Origin: CAZMNY01 sp964567745
GTDB taxonomy: Bacteria > Planctomycetota > Planctomycetia > Pirellulales > Pirellulaceae
Direction of reading: 5' to 3'
Length of the DNA: 11,012 nt
NCBI GenBank assembly: GCA_964567745.1
Contig: CAZMNY010000076.1
Location: forward strand, 1-11,012
The notes under the pieces are model-generated. The model was not told the DNA's origin. It worked only from the letters and a program-made list of their open reading frames with translations, and searched no databases. Below, piece after piece: positions 1-7,263 of the stretch (position 1 is its first letter; the number at the start of each line of letters is the position of its first letter). Both the position numbers and the translations under genes were made by a program.

Positions 1-190
1 GCCCTCCGAAGAGCAACTGGCGCGAATACTCAAGCGTTTTCCCGAAGCGGACACGAATAAGGACGGCAAACTGAACACGGAGGAGATCCAACAGTTCGTC
101 AAATCCAGGCAGAGGAATGGGCGCCTGGCCGCAGCGGCACAACCGAGGCAGCCTGAGGATCCTGAACTTGCTGAGACGCTGGCGGGGATT
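1..190 (+). repeat. Intragenic direct repeat, copy 1 (EF-hand linker)
   Basis: This stretch aligns closely with 1834-2035, needing one 12-bp (4-codon) gap and otherwise scattered substitutions. It encodes a linker running from PSEEQLARILKRFPEAD through an EF-hand loop and an Ala/Gln-rich spacer to ETLAGIN. It is cut by the window edge, so its left boundary is unknown. Synonymous as well as non-synonymous sites are largely preserved, which suggests a fairly recent duplication or gene conversion rather than ancient domain similarity. Confidence 0.9.
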
Positions 191-2746
191 AACGCAGGCG
201 GGCCGGACCAGGAAACAAAGGAGCAATTTATTAAACGTGTGGAAAAAAACACAAAGAAGAGTGGTAGGCAGCTCGATAAAAAAGCCATCGAAGCACGCTT
301 TCAGGAAATGGATGCCAACCAGGATGGAATAGTTACAAGAGAAGAGAGACGAGCGCGGGTAAAAGAGGCCCCAAAGGTGGAAAAGGCGACTGTAGGGCCA
401 ATATTCAATACTGAAGAGATTCTTGACGAAAGCACACTGGAAATAAAAACGCTGCAGAATTGGCATGTGGACGAGGTGACAGGCGCGACGCGACAGAAGC
501 TAATCGAAATCAATGTCGCCGAGTTGTGGCCAGGACAGGACTATCGGATTCCAGTTCGCATGACTGTGCCGCTCAAAGGCAAAGCAAAGGGCTTTCGTAT
601 CACAGGAGCAAATTCATATGAAGGATTGATGGAAGATTCGAAACCGAGCGAATTTGAGGCAAAACTTCTGGCAGGAGGCGTTGGCATCGTCCAGACGGTC
701 GTCAAGCCGCTGAGGCAGATTCCGGGGAAGAGGAATCTGCAAAGACAGATGATGGCAATGACGCAGAAAGAGCGTAATCCGCGATATTCCATTGTCTGGA
801 TTTGGTCGATGACCTTGATGCGGGCAACCACCGCGGCGTATGCGGAGGGCGACCATTTCGAAAAAGGCAAAGTGGCCGGTTCGGGCAGCTCCAAGAACGG
901 CATATCGCCCGCGGTCGCCTTGATCAATGACGAGCGTTTTACCGCGATCTGCTCCGACCATGCGTTTGCTTACTATTCGCCGACTCGAAGAGGCGACAGG
1001 GAAGCAAAGGCGAAAGCTGAAGAGGCAAACAAAGCATTCTTTGAGGCCGTCAAGGCCGGCGATATCGATCTGGATCCACAGCGCGGGAAAATTTATCAGC
1101 GCGTTATGGTGGGATCTGAGAGCAGCATGGATAATATGGCGCTGAAAGCGGGAAAATCCATGGATGAAATGCAAACCTTTGCGAATCGTTTAATGTCCAG
1201 CGTGTGCGTTACGGAGAATTGGGATCGGTTGATGGAGCGCGGCGTTGATATTCTTTTCCAGCCGGGAACGCATGACTATGTCGCCTATGATATTCTCTGG
1301 GGAGCGCAAAACCATCCTCAGTTGCCTGTCTATTACGAACCCAATGGCGGGCACTCACAAACGCCGCATGTCGCTACGGCAAAGGACGAACAGAATAGAG
1401 ACGCCTTCCTCTGGAATCATTTCTTTGGCGGCGATTCTCTGCTGAATCCTCCCACGTCAGACCACAAGGTCGAGAAGGACAAACTGCGCGTCACGGTGCG
1501 ATTCAAGGAAGGACCTCAGCCAAAAAGCGGGCGCATCTGGTGGATCTATGACCGCGCACCGGCAGGTTCCGCCCCGTTCTTGCACGTGCCAATCCCCGAC
1601 GACCAATGGGCGGATATGAAACGGGATCCCAAGACCGGCTCCTGGACCGCTACCATCCCTTTGAAGGAAGGGGCCTCGCGCGTTGATTTTTTCAGCAATC
1701 ACGGACACATGGCCAACGGCTACCAGCAGTATCTTTCAAGCCCCTACACCCGGGTGGAACTTTCTGCGGAGGCGTATTCGAAGACTCAGAGGAAACCGGC
1801 GGCGGCGCCCTCCAGGAATGCGCAAGCGCAACAGCCCTCCAAAGAGCAATTGGCGCGAATACTCAAGCGTTTTCCCGAAGCGGACAAGGATAAGGACGGC
1901 AAACTGTCTACGGAGGAGATCGAGGCCTTTCGCCAAAAGCTCCTCAAATCCAGGCAGAGGAATAGGCACCCGGCCGCAGCGGCACAACCGACGCGGGCTG
2001 GGGATGCGAAACTTACTGAGACGCTGGCGGGGATGAATGCGCGGTTTAAGAATGTTGAGGTGGAGCTTCTTGAATGGCCTGATGAGTTGCATGAGAAACT
2101 TGGAAAGATGACGAAACTCGCTTTGGTGACGCGGCCTGTGGAGAAGATTGAGGGGAAGCTGCCGTTGCTTATTAATTTGCATGGTGGAGGACAGCGTTGG
2201 TGGAACAATAGTTTTCAACAGCAACTAGTGATTGCGGCTCAGATAGGGATGAAGCGGGGGTTTGATTTGGCGGAGCTTGCGGGGAAGCAGCTGATTGTGC
2301 TTGATCCCAACACCGCGGAACGTTGGAATGCGGATTCGCTCGATACGATGCTTGATTATGTGTTGGAAACCTTCCCTGAGATTGATAAGGATCGTGTGTA
2401 TGTGATGGGCTACAGCGCGGGGGGTGGTGCTACTTGGAGATGGATCAATCAATCGGCCGATCGTTTTGCAGCAGCAGCGCCTTGTGGTTTTACGGGTGGT
2501 AGTGATAAGGACGATGCGAAGAAGCTTGCGAAGTTGCCGATCTGGGCGATGGCGGGCGGCGATGACGGGAAGAATCCAGCTGGAATTAGAAAAATGGTGG
2601 AGCGATTGAAAGCGGCGGGGAATGTGAACGTGAAACATACGGAGTTTGAAGGGGCGGATCATCGCGCGGGGGGCAGAGCAGTGTTTGGTACGGTGGAGTT
2701 GGTGGATTGGATGCTAGGGTTTAAGCGACCGAAGACCACGGAGTGA
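2..2746 (+). CDS. Multidomain EF-hand / double alpha-beta hydrolase (esterase) protein, 5' end outside window
   Basis: The frame is open from base 2 to the TGA at 2744-2746 (914 visible codons), so the gene starts upstream of the window; the GTG at 239 is not a credible start because EF-hand coding sequence continues before it. Visible order, numbered from base 2: EF-hand loop 17-28 (DTNKDGKLNTEE), EF-hand loop 104-115 (DANQDGIVTREE), an alpha/beta hydrolase domain about 140-480 resembling PhoPQ-activated pathogenicity-related (PqaA-type) proteins, a beta-sandwich-like segment about 484-589, EF-hand loop 628-639 (DKDKDGKLSTEE), and a second alpha/beta hydrolase about 683-908. Candidate triad of hydrolase 1: Ser297 in GSSKNG, Asp425 in GTHDYV, His451 in GGHSQ. 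Candidate triad of hydrolase 2: Ser805 in GYSAGG, Asp854 or Asp855, His887, with an HGGG oxyanion motif at 727-730, as in PHB-depolymerase/feruloyl-esterase-like enzymes. All three EF-hand loops keep the calcium ligand positions. Substrate is unknown; an exported role in breaking esters of polysaccharides or polyesters is inferred. The signal peptide would lie outside the window. Confidence 0.8.
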   Translation, partial: PSEEQLARILKRFPEADTNKDGKLNTEEIQQFVKSRQRNGRLAAAAQPRQPEDPELAETLAGINAGGPDQETKEQFIKRVEKNTKKSGRQLDKKAIEARFQEMDANQDGIVTREERRARVKEAPKVEKATVGPIFNTEEILDESTLEIKTLQNWHVDEVTGATRQKLIEINVAELWPGQDYRIPVRMTVPLKGKAKGFRITGANSYEGLMEDSKPSEFEAKLLAGGVGIVQTVVKPLRQIPGKRNLQRQMMAMTQKERNPRYSIVWIWSMTLMRATTAAYAEGDHFEKGKVAGSGSSKNGISPAVALINDERFTAICSDHAFAYYSPTRRGDREAKAKAEEANKAFFEAVKAGDIDLDPQRGKIYQRVMVGSESSMDNMALKAGKSMDEMQTFANRLMSSVCVTENWDRLMERGVDILFQPGTHDYVAYDILWGAQNHPQLPVYYEPNGGHSQTPHVATAKDEQNRDAFLWNHFFGGDSLLNPPTSDHKVEKDKLRVTVRFKEGPQPKSGRIWWIYDRAPAGSAPFLHVPIPDDQWADMKRDPKTGSWTATIPLKEGASRVDFFSNHGHMANGYQQYLSSPYTRVELSAEAYSKTQRKPAAAPSRNAQAQQPSKEQLARILKRFPEADKDKDGKLSTEEIEAFRQKLLKSRQRNRHPAAAAQPTRAGDAKLTETLAGMNARFKNVEVELLEWPDELHEKLGKMTKLALVTRPVEKIEGKLPLLINLHGGGQRWWNNSFQQQLVIAAQIGMKRGFDLAELAGKQLIVLDPNTAERWNADSLDTMLDYVLETFPEIDKDRVYVMGYSAGGGATWRWINQSADRFAAAAPCGFTGGSDKDDAKKLAKLPIWAMAGGDDGKNPAGIRKMVERLKAAGNVNVKHTEFEGADHRAGGRAVFGTVELVDWMLGFKRPKTTE
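1834..2035 (+). repeat. Intragenic direct repeat, copy 2 (EF-hand linker)
   Basis: Second copy of the linker seen at 1-190, in the same reading frame, lying between the two hydrolase domains. It contains the third EF-hand loop (bases 1883-1918) and ends in the ETLAGMN segment just before the C-terminal esterase. Relative to copy 1 it carries four extra codons after the EF-hand loop. The arrangement linker-hydrolase-linker-hydrolase suggests the gene grew by repetition of a linker-plus-enzyme unit. Confidence 0.9.
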
Positions 2747-3107
2747 AAACAAGACCAAAAGTTTGATCGCCATGAGAAATAGACAGCCCAACCCGATCAC
2801 GCATTCGGTGATCTTTAGATAAGAACCGTCGGTGAACCAACTGCTAAGATCGCAAGCAACACCTTTTCAGACTGGATTCCAGCCGATCGCAGAATTCCAG
2901 GCAGGCGCTAAAACCGGAATAGCGGCGATTGGCTTCAACTGTCCGAACATGGATTCAGCGCAGCGGTTGGACAATCTTCAGCGGATTAGCATGGCATGAA
3001 ACTCGCTTCGGTGTCTAAGACCGAAGTAGTGACGGAGATTAACGCACCACAGGCCGTCTTGCCTATGCGGCTTTATGTTTGGCCCCAAAAGCGCATCGCA
3101 TGCGCAG
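2747..3107. other. Intergenic region without a recognisable gene
   Basis: I find no convincing coding sequence here. A short frame opening at 2996 runs into the IS remnant and has no visible ribosome binding site or recognisable motif. Besides the hairpin at 2795, there is a perfect 7-bp inverted repeat at 3006-3026 (CTTCGGT / ACCGAAG, 7-base spacer) with no T-run after it, so it is not an obvious terminator. No promoter could be assigned. Confidence 0.5.
2795..2816 (+). terminator. Possible terminator hairpin after the hydrolase gene
   Basis: About 50 bases after the hydrolase stop codon, a 6-bp stem (GATCAC at 2795-2800, GTGATC at 2808-2813) encloses a 7-base loop and is followed by TTT. 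The stem is short and the T-run only three bases, so this is a weak candidate. Confidence 0.3.
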
Positions 3108-3303
3108 TGACGTCCTCCCCAAAACTTGGTCCAGGCGAAGTGAGAGAATCCATTCGGGCCTGTTGGCCCGGAAAGGATTCTTCAAATCAGTCGATCAGCT
3201 CCGACGACGTTGGCCGAACTGCGGGCCTGGACCGCTGCCGGAAAAGCGTCCCGTCAGACCTTCCTTTGACGGGACACTCCAGCGAGCATTCCGGCCGGCG
3301 TCT
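3108..3303 (+). mobile_element. Internally deleted IS3-like element remnant
   Basis: Bases 3108-3192 match the IS left end at 10917-11001 with about 7 differences in 85 positions and no gaps. Both begin TGACGTCCTCCCC. The match stops just after the position of the OrfA start codon, which here is ATC (3186-3188) instead of ATG. Bases 3230-3303 form a second block matching 9615-9688 at about 53 of 74 positions; I infer this to be the right end of the same family, because the better copy ends in GACGTCA, the inverse of the left tip. The transposase gene between the two ends is missing, leaving a non-autonomous derivative of about 196 bp. A 6-bp perfect stem (3155-3160 with 3165-3170) lies just upstream of the old start site, as in many IS leaders. 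The right boundary is less certain than the left. Confidence 0.65.
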
Positions 3304-3384
3304 GCGAGTCACGCCCGATTTCGCGAAAACGTATGAGTTTCGCTTGCGCGTACCGAGTCCGCGAATACGGTCGTTTGTTTTGGA

Positions 3385-3411
3385 GTCCGCGACTCGACGA
3401 GTTTCGCGGAC
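3385..3411 (-). terminator. GC-rich hairpin downstream of the PSD cytochrome gene
   Basis: An 8-bp perfect inverted repeat (GTCCGCGA at 3385-3392, TCGCGGAC at 3404-3411) encloses an 11-base spacer that is itself partly palindromic. It lies about 60 bases past the stop codon of the minus-strand cytochrome gene, where an operon end is expected. There is no T-run on the minus strand after it, so it could be a factor-assisted terminator or a 3' mRNA stabiliser. A further copy of the left arm at 3357-3364 could compete for pairing. Confidence 0.4.
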
Positions 3412-3470
3412 AGAATCCGGCTAACTCCGTGTTCGGCCGTCGACAAACCGATCTCGCAAAGGCCCCGCTG

Positions 3471-5927
3471 TTACGATCTGAAGTACGCAATCAGAACTTC
3501 CGCCAGAATATCTCGCACGCCATAGCCGTCCTTCGCAATGTTGTCGAGAATCGTCTCGACTGTCTGTGTGTCGTGAATGTTCGTATCCCGGCCGATTGAA
3601 AAGGCGATTAGGTTGCGTGTGAAAGATCGTGCCATGGTCCGGCTGGCTCCATCCAGACGCTCGGACAGTTGCCGTTTGGCTTCAAGATTCGGCTTACCGG
3701 TCATACGGCCGATCGTGTCGTAATCATTGATCGCAAACGCGATCGGATCGAGCTTCTTGTGGCAACTGATGCAGGCCTTATTCTGCGAGTGAACCTTGAC
3801 ACGCTCTTCAAAAGTCATCGACTTCGCTGACGCAACAAACTGATCGGCGTTGATATTGCCCGGTGGCTCGGAGAGACGTTGACCGAATGCGTTCTTGACA
3901 ATCCATGCGGCACGGCTGAAAGGTCTCGGGTCCACCCCGTCGGACCGGGCGACGAAAAAGTTGGCCTGCTGGAACAGGCCGCCCTGCGCCGGAGTCCTGA
4001 CTTGCTTTGGAACATGTCGGTCCAGCCCATCGGCCGTCATGCCGTAGAAACTGGCCATCGGGGCCGACAACATCCGGTAATCAGAAGCCACCAACTCCAA
4101 GACGGGCCTGTTCTGGCTGAACAGGTGCTTGAAGAAATGCCGTGTTTCGGATCCGAACGGGAGCGCCAACTCCAGTTTTCCAAATCGTGTTTCATCAAGC
4201 ACGGTTCTATTTTCGAGCCAATGCTTACCGAAGATGTCCAGGAAATCTTTGAAACCAGGGTCGGCAACGATCCGCTTGGCGAAATCGCTCGCGCTCAAAG
4301 ACCCCGCGCGGAACCGTTTGTAGTCCGCTTGGAACAGTTCGGTGGGATGCTGCTTGAGAAAGGCATACGAAACAAAACGGCTGGAGGCGATTGGGTCGTT
4401 CGGATCGTAGCGGATGTAAAGTTGGGACGGCGACATGGCGATCCACTTGAGCGTCTGCGTGTATCGCTGCCCGGGACTGAATGAGGGATCCAGCCGTCCA
4501 TGAATCGAGGCCAGTTCACCGGTTTTGGCATCCGAGGATAGTTCAACCGCGAGGCACGTCAGCTTCTGTTGCAGGTCGGACGGCGTATCTCCCGAGGCAA
4601 TTTGGTATGTGCTATTCGCCGCCGAAGGATCGCCGATGCGTTCCAGGACGATCTTGCTGTCGATGCGGATGCAAGGTAGCCCGTACTTGTCAGGATCTTC
4701 TTCTTTGCCCGAAAGCCCGCCCAGGTTCATGCGGTTGAGACGGGAACTCCACGGGCCGTTGGCGAAATCCATTTCGACCTGGCCGGGGATTGCCATTTCG
4801 AACTCGCACGTGTACGACCGCGTCTGGTCGTCTTCGATCTCGAAGTAGTGAAGCAGCTTGCCCTTGATGCTATGAGCCGCCAGCCCTCCCCGGCGACTCT
4901 TATTGATGCCGCCGTGTCGGATCGCCAGACCGGCCTTGGCACCGTTAAGTTCCCGGAACGTGCCAAGGTCTGCGGCCTTTCCTTTCTTGCTCGATTCGGC
5001 AACCCGCTTCACGAGGTCTCGGTTCCGCGAACTGGCCGTAAAGGTCAGGCGGTACCGCCCGATCGGCAGGTTCACGCCGTATTCCCTGCAACTGAGTCGA
5101 TTCGTGCCACGCATGCGCAGCTCGAGCGTGTCGAGGTTCTTCGTTTCCAGGATCCGCTGCTTGTGCGCTTGAATGACTTTGGCGTTAATCGCCTTCAAAC
5201 GATTTCGCTCCACGTTGTCAGCGGTGTTTTTTATCGTGTCGCTATCGATTGGTAGCTTCGGTTGTTCGATGAACGCCAGGTAGGTGACCCCGGTGCGATC
5301 CATCGTGGTTCGGGTGACTGTGAATCGCAGCTCGAACCGGTTTTGGTTTCTGTACTTCTTATTGATCCCGGCGATGCGCGCGAACCCATTGGCCACGGCG
5401 TGATCGAGCGTGAGGTCGAGGCCCGCTTCGATCTCACGGAGGTAAGCGGCCGACATGAGCCTCGGCGAATTGATCGTGGGATACGCCGAGTCGATATTCT
5501 CCAGGAAGAAGAGCTTCTGGAAGGGATCGTAGATTGCCCGGTCGAGACCGAACACTTTTGCATACGTGTTGGCGATTTCGAACGGTGTCAACAATCGCTC
5601 TTGAATCTCACCCCGATCCAGTTTCGCATACACCGAATTGATCGTCGCTTGGCGTTGGGCCTCTGTGAGCCTGTACCGGCTGTCGGCAGGCGGCATGTTC
5701 TTGGTGCGCAACTGCTCAACGACCGTCACCCAATCCTGCGTATGGCGGTCTTGGATGCCATCCTTCAGCAGCGGGGTGATGTCGAAGCTGCCTTCAACCC
5801 TCTTCTTGCCGTTGGCGATCCCCCCATGGCAGGCCACGCAATTCTGGCGCAGCGCCGCGGTGTCGTCGGCCAACAGGGCCGATGCGGACACAAGCAAGAC
5901 GTAAGCGAATGTCATGGATTTCAACAT
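3471..5927 (-). CDS. Exported cytochrome-like protein with PSCyt1/DUF1587/DUF1595/DUF1592/DUF1588/DUF1585 domains
   Basis: This 818-residue protein belongs to the large planctomycete-expanded family carrying PSD and PSCyt domains. A signal peptide is visible at 1-20 (hydrophobic, ending SALLADD). The N-terminal haem-binding motif is CVACH at 30-34, with the conserved MPP at 78-80. A DUF1587-like segment follows (LLTPFEIANTYAKVFGLD, 112-129), then a long low-similarity insert (about 145-465), a DUF1595-like segment ending SPSQLYIRYD (499-508), DUF1592 (about 510-605), DUF1588 (about 608-725) containing a second motif CISCH at 719-723, and C-terminal DUF1585 (about 745-818). Family knowledge and the two CXXCH motifs suggest a periplasmic c-type cytochrome; its substrate and electron partner are not known. 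ATG at 5927 follows AAAGG at suitable spacing. It starts 32 bases after the DUF1552 stop, so the two are very likely co-transcribed. Confidence 0.9.
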   Translation of the reverse strand: MLKSMTFAYVLLVSASALLADDTAALRQNCVACHGGIANGKKRVEGSFDITPLLKDGIQDRHTQDWVTVVEQLRTKNMPPADSRYRLTEAQRQATINSVYAKLDRGEIQERLLTPFEIANTYAKVFGLDRAIYDPFQKLFFLENIDSAYPTINSPRLMSAAYLREIEAGLDLTLDHAVANGFARIAGINKKYRNQNRFELRFTVTRTTMDRTGVTYLAFIEQPKLPIDSDTIKNTADNVERNRLKAINAKVIQAHKQRILETKNLDTLELRMRGTNRLSCREYGVNLPIGRYRLTFTASSRNRDLVKRVAESSKKGKAADLGTFRELNGAKAGLAIRHGGINKSRRGGLAAHSIKGKLLHYFEIEDDQTRSYTCEFEMAIPGQVEMDFANGPWSSRLNRMNLGGLSGKEEDPDKYGLPCIRIDSKIVLERIGDPSAANSTYQIASGDTPSDLQQKLTCLAVELSSDAKTGELASIHGRLDPSFSPGQRYTQTLKWIAMSPSQLYIRYDPNDPIASSRFVSYAFLKQHPTELFQADYKRFRAGSLSASDFAKRIVADPGFKDFLDIFGKHWLENRTVLDETRFGKLELALPFGSETRHFFKHLFSQNRPVLELVASDYRMLSAPMASFYGMTADGLDRHVPKQVRTPAQGGLFQQANFFVARSDGVDPRPFSRAAWIVKNAFGQRLSEPPGNINADQFVASAKSMTFEERVKVHSQNKACISCHKKLDPIAFAINDYDTIGRMTGKPNLEAKRQLSERLDGASRTMARSFTRNLIAFSIGRDTNIHDTQTVETILDNIAKDGYGVRDILAEVLIAYFRS

Positions 5928-5959
5928 GAGAACCTTTCAAGCCGGCAAGCAATGACCGA

Positions 5960-7198
5960 TCAGATCAGGATTTTGTCCAGGTTGCCTTCGTGTCCGGAGA
6001 ATTCGTCCAGATCGATGCCCAGCTGATGCAGGATCGAGACATACAACTGACTGAGCGTGTACCGCAGCGGCCCATTGGGCTTAGCATTGTCCTGACACTC
6101 AACCATCCCCTGATGATTGAAACCCCCACCGGCCAAGACGGTCGGCAGGTACTCGCGGCTGTGACCACCGGGGCTTGAAAACGCCCCCATGAACAGCACG
6201 ATGGTGTCGTCCAGCAGCCGGTCTCGCTTCAGGTCGGTCAGAAAGCCCGACAGGCTGTCGAAGAAGTGCTGTTCGAGCTTGAGCATGTTCGCGAAAATTG
6301 ACTTCTCCAAGTGGGCACGATGGCCTAGTGCGTGGTAGCCGAGGCCTACGTCGTACTTGGTCTTGTCCACGAATGGCGGCGAGGCCACAAAAACCTGGCC
6401 GCGCCGGTGCCCGATGGCCAGCCGGATCAGCGCTAAGTGCTGCTGAAACGGGTCGAGGACACCTCGACCGTGGTGATCGGTCAGGTGAAGTTTGGTGTCG
6501 AACTCGACCTTCGGGACCGGCTTCTTGGCCCACTCCAAATCGGTCGCCAATGTCCGTTCGTGCTCCTCAAGCGACGCGACGTAGGCCTTGCGGTTCGCCT
6601 TCGGCAGCGATTGACGCATGGCGCGAATGGACTTCAGTTTCATCTCCAGCGCGTCGGTGGACGACTCGCCAAAGAGGTGATCGAAGATCGCTTGTGGCCC
6701 CAATTCGTGCAGCGTTGGGACGGCCCGGCTATTCTTGTTCCACACGATCGTCTTGTGGCCCATGTGCACGCTTTTGTACCGCGTCGTCTGCTTCAAGTGC
6801 TCACTCGCGAGCTGATCCAGACTGATGTACGGTCCGTTCGCCTGGTTCTTGTTGCAGGTCAGAATGCCGCGACCACCGTTGTGACCCCGGATGATCTCGG
6901 GCTGCATGATTCCCTTGAACATCGTCAGGTCGCGATGATGTTCTTTCAGCTTCGCCAGCAGCGGAGAGCTATTCAGATCGTCGGCCTGGGTGTCAAAAGT
7001 GTGCTGATTGTACCCCAGCATGTTGACGATAATGACCAGGTTCTTCGTTGAGGTCATCGGCTCGATGCGAGATGAACGTGTCTGTGGCGCGCTGGCCGCC
7101 GAATCGGGATTGTCTTGGCCACCGATCGCACTCAATGGATCTAGACCCGCAAGAGTGCCAACACCGGCTAAGTACCTAAGAAGTTCTCGTCGTTGCAT
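5960..7198 (-). CDS. DUF1552 family protein with Tat-type signal
   Basis: This protein of 412 residues matches the DUF1552 family, the regular genomic partner of PSD-domain cytochromes in planctomycetes; its biochemical activity is unknown. The N-terminus MQRRELLRYLAGVGTLAGL is a twin-arginine-like signal (RR at 3-4 followed by a hydrophobic stretch), implying export in folded form. Family-like features include the RGHNGGRGILTC segment, the GLGYHALGH segment, GGHSREYLPTVLAGG, and the C-terminal ILHQLGIDLDEFSG. ATG 7198 is preferred over ATG 7210 and TTG 7225 because GGAG lies 6 bases before it and because it gives a compact Tat signal. The gene sits between the FecR gene (65-base gap) and the PSD cytochrome gene (32-base gap), so it is the third gene of the proposed operon. 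Confidence 0.88.
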   Translation of the reverse strand: MQRRELLRYLAGVGTLAGLDPLSAIGGQDNPDSAASAPQTRSSRIEPMTSTKNLVIIVNMLGYNQHTFDTQADDLNSSPLLAKLKEHHRDLTMFKGIMQPEIIRGHNGGRGILTCNKNQANGPYISLDQLASEHLKQTTRYKSVHMGHKTIVWNKNSRAVPTLHELGPQAIFDHLFGESSTDALEMKLKSIRAMRQSLPKANRKAYVASLEEHERTLATDLEWAKKPVPKVEFDTKLHLTDHHGRGVLDPFQQHLALIRLAIGHRRGQVFVASPPFVDKTKYDVGLGYHALGHRAHLEKSIFANMLKLEQHFFDSLSGFLTDLKRDRLLDDTIVLFMGAFSSPGGHSREYLPTVLAGGGFNHQGMVECQDNAKPNGPLRYTLSQLYVSILHQLGIDLDEFSGHEGNLDKILI

Positions 7199-7204
7199 GT
7201 GATG

Positions 7205-7208
7205 CTCC
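7205..7208 (-). promoter_or_regulatory. Ribosome binding site choosing the DUF1552 start
   Basis: GGAG on the minus strand, 6 bases before ATG 7198. The in-frame upstream starts at 7210 and 7225 have no comparable motif, so this site decides the start. Confidence 0.6.
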
Positions 7209-7263
7209 ATGTCATCGAATTTCAAACATCGTGCTTCTGATATCTCTGCCGTTCACCCGAGGA

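Noticed and set aside
614..1174. 186-residue minus-strand frame
   Set aside because: Antisense to the first hydrolase domain and without family features.
239..2746. Hydrolase gene starting at the GTG at 239
   Set aside because: The same frame is open back to base 2 and encodes an intact EF-hand loop and linker matching the later copy, so the true start is upstream of the window.
2996..3424. 142-residue plus-strand frame
   Set aside because: It crosses the IS-remnant boundary at 3108, its middle is just the translated IS left end, and it has no ribosome binding site or recognisable domain.
3879..4484. 201-residue plus-strand frame
   Set aside because: Antisense to the DUF1588/DUF1592 part of the cytochrome gene, which has clear conserved motifs on the other strand.
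5262..6026. 254-residue plus-strand frame
   Set aside because: It is antisense to the cytochrome and DUF1552 genes, bridges both of them, and its translation shows no family features; it is a by-product of GC-rich coding sequence.
6437..7051. 204-residue plus-strand frame
   Set aside because: Wholly antisense to the well-supported DUF1552 gene, with no recognisable motif.
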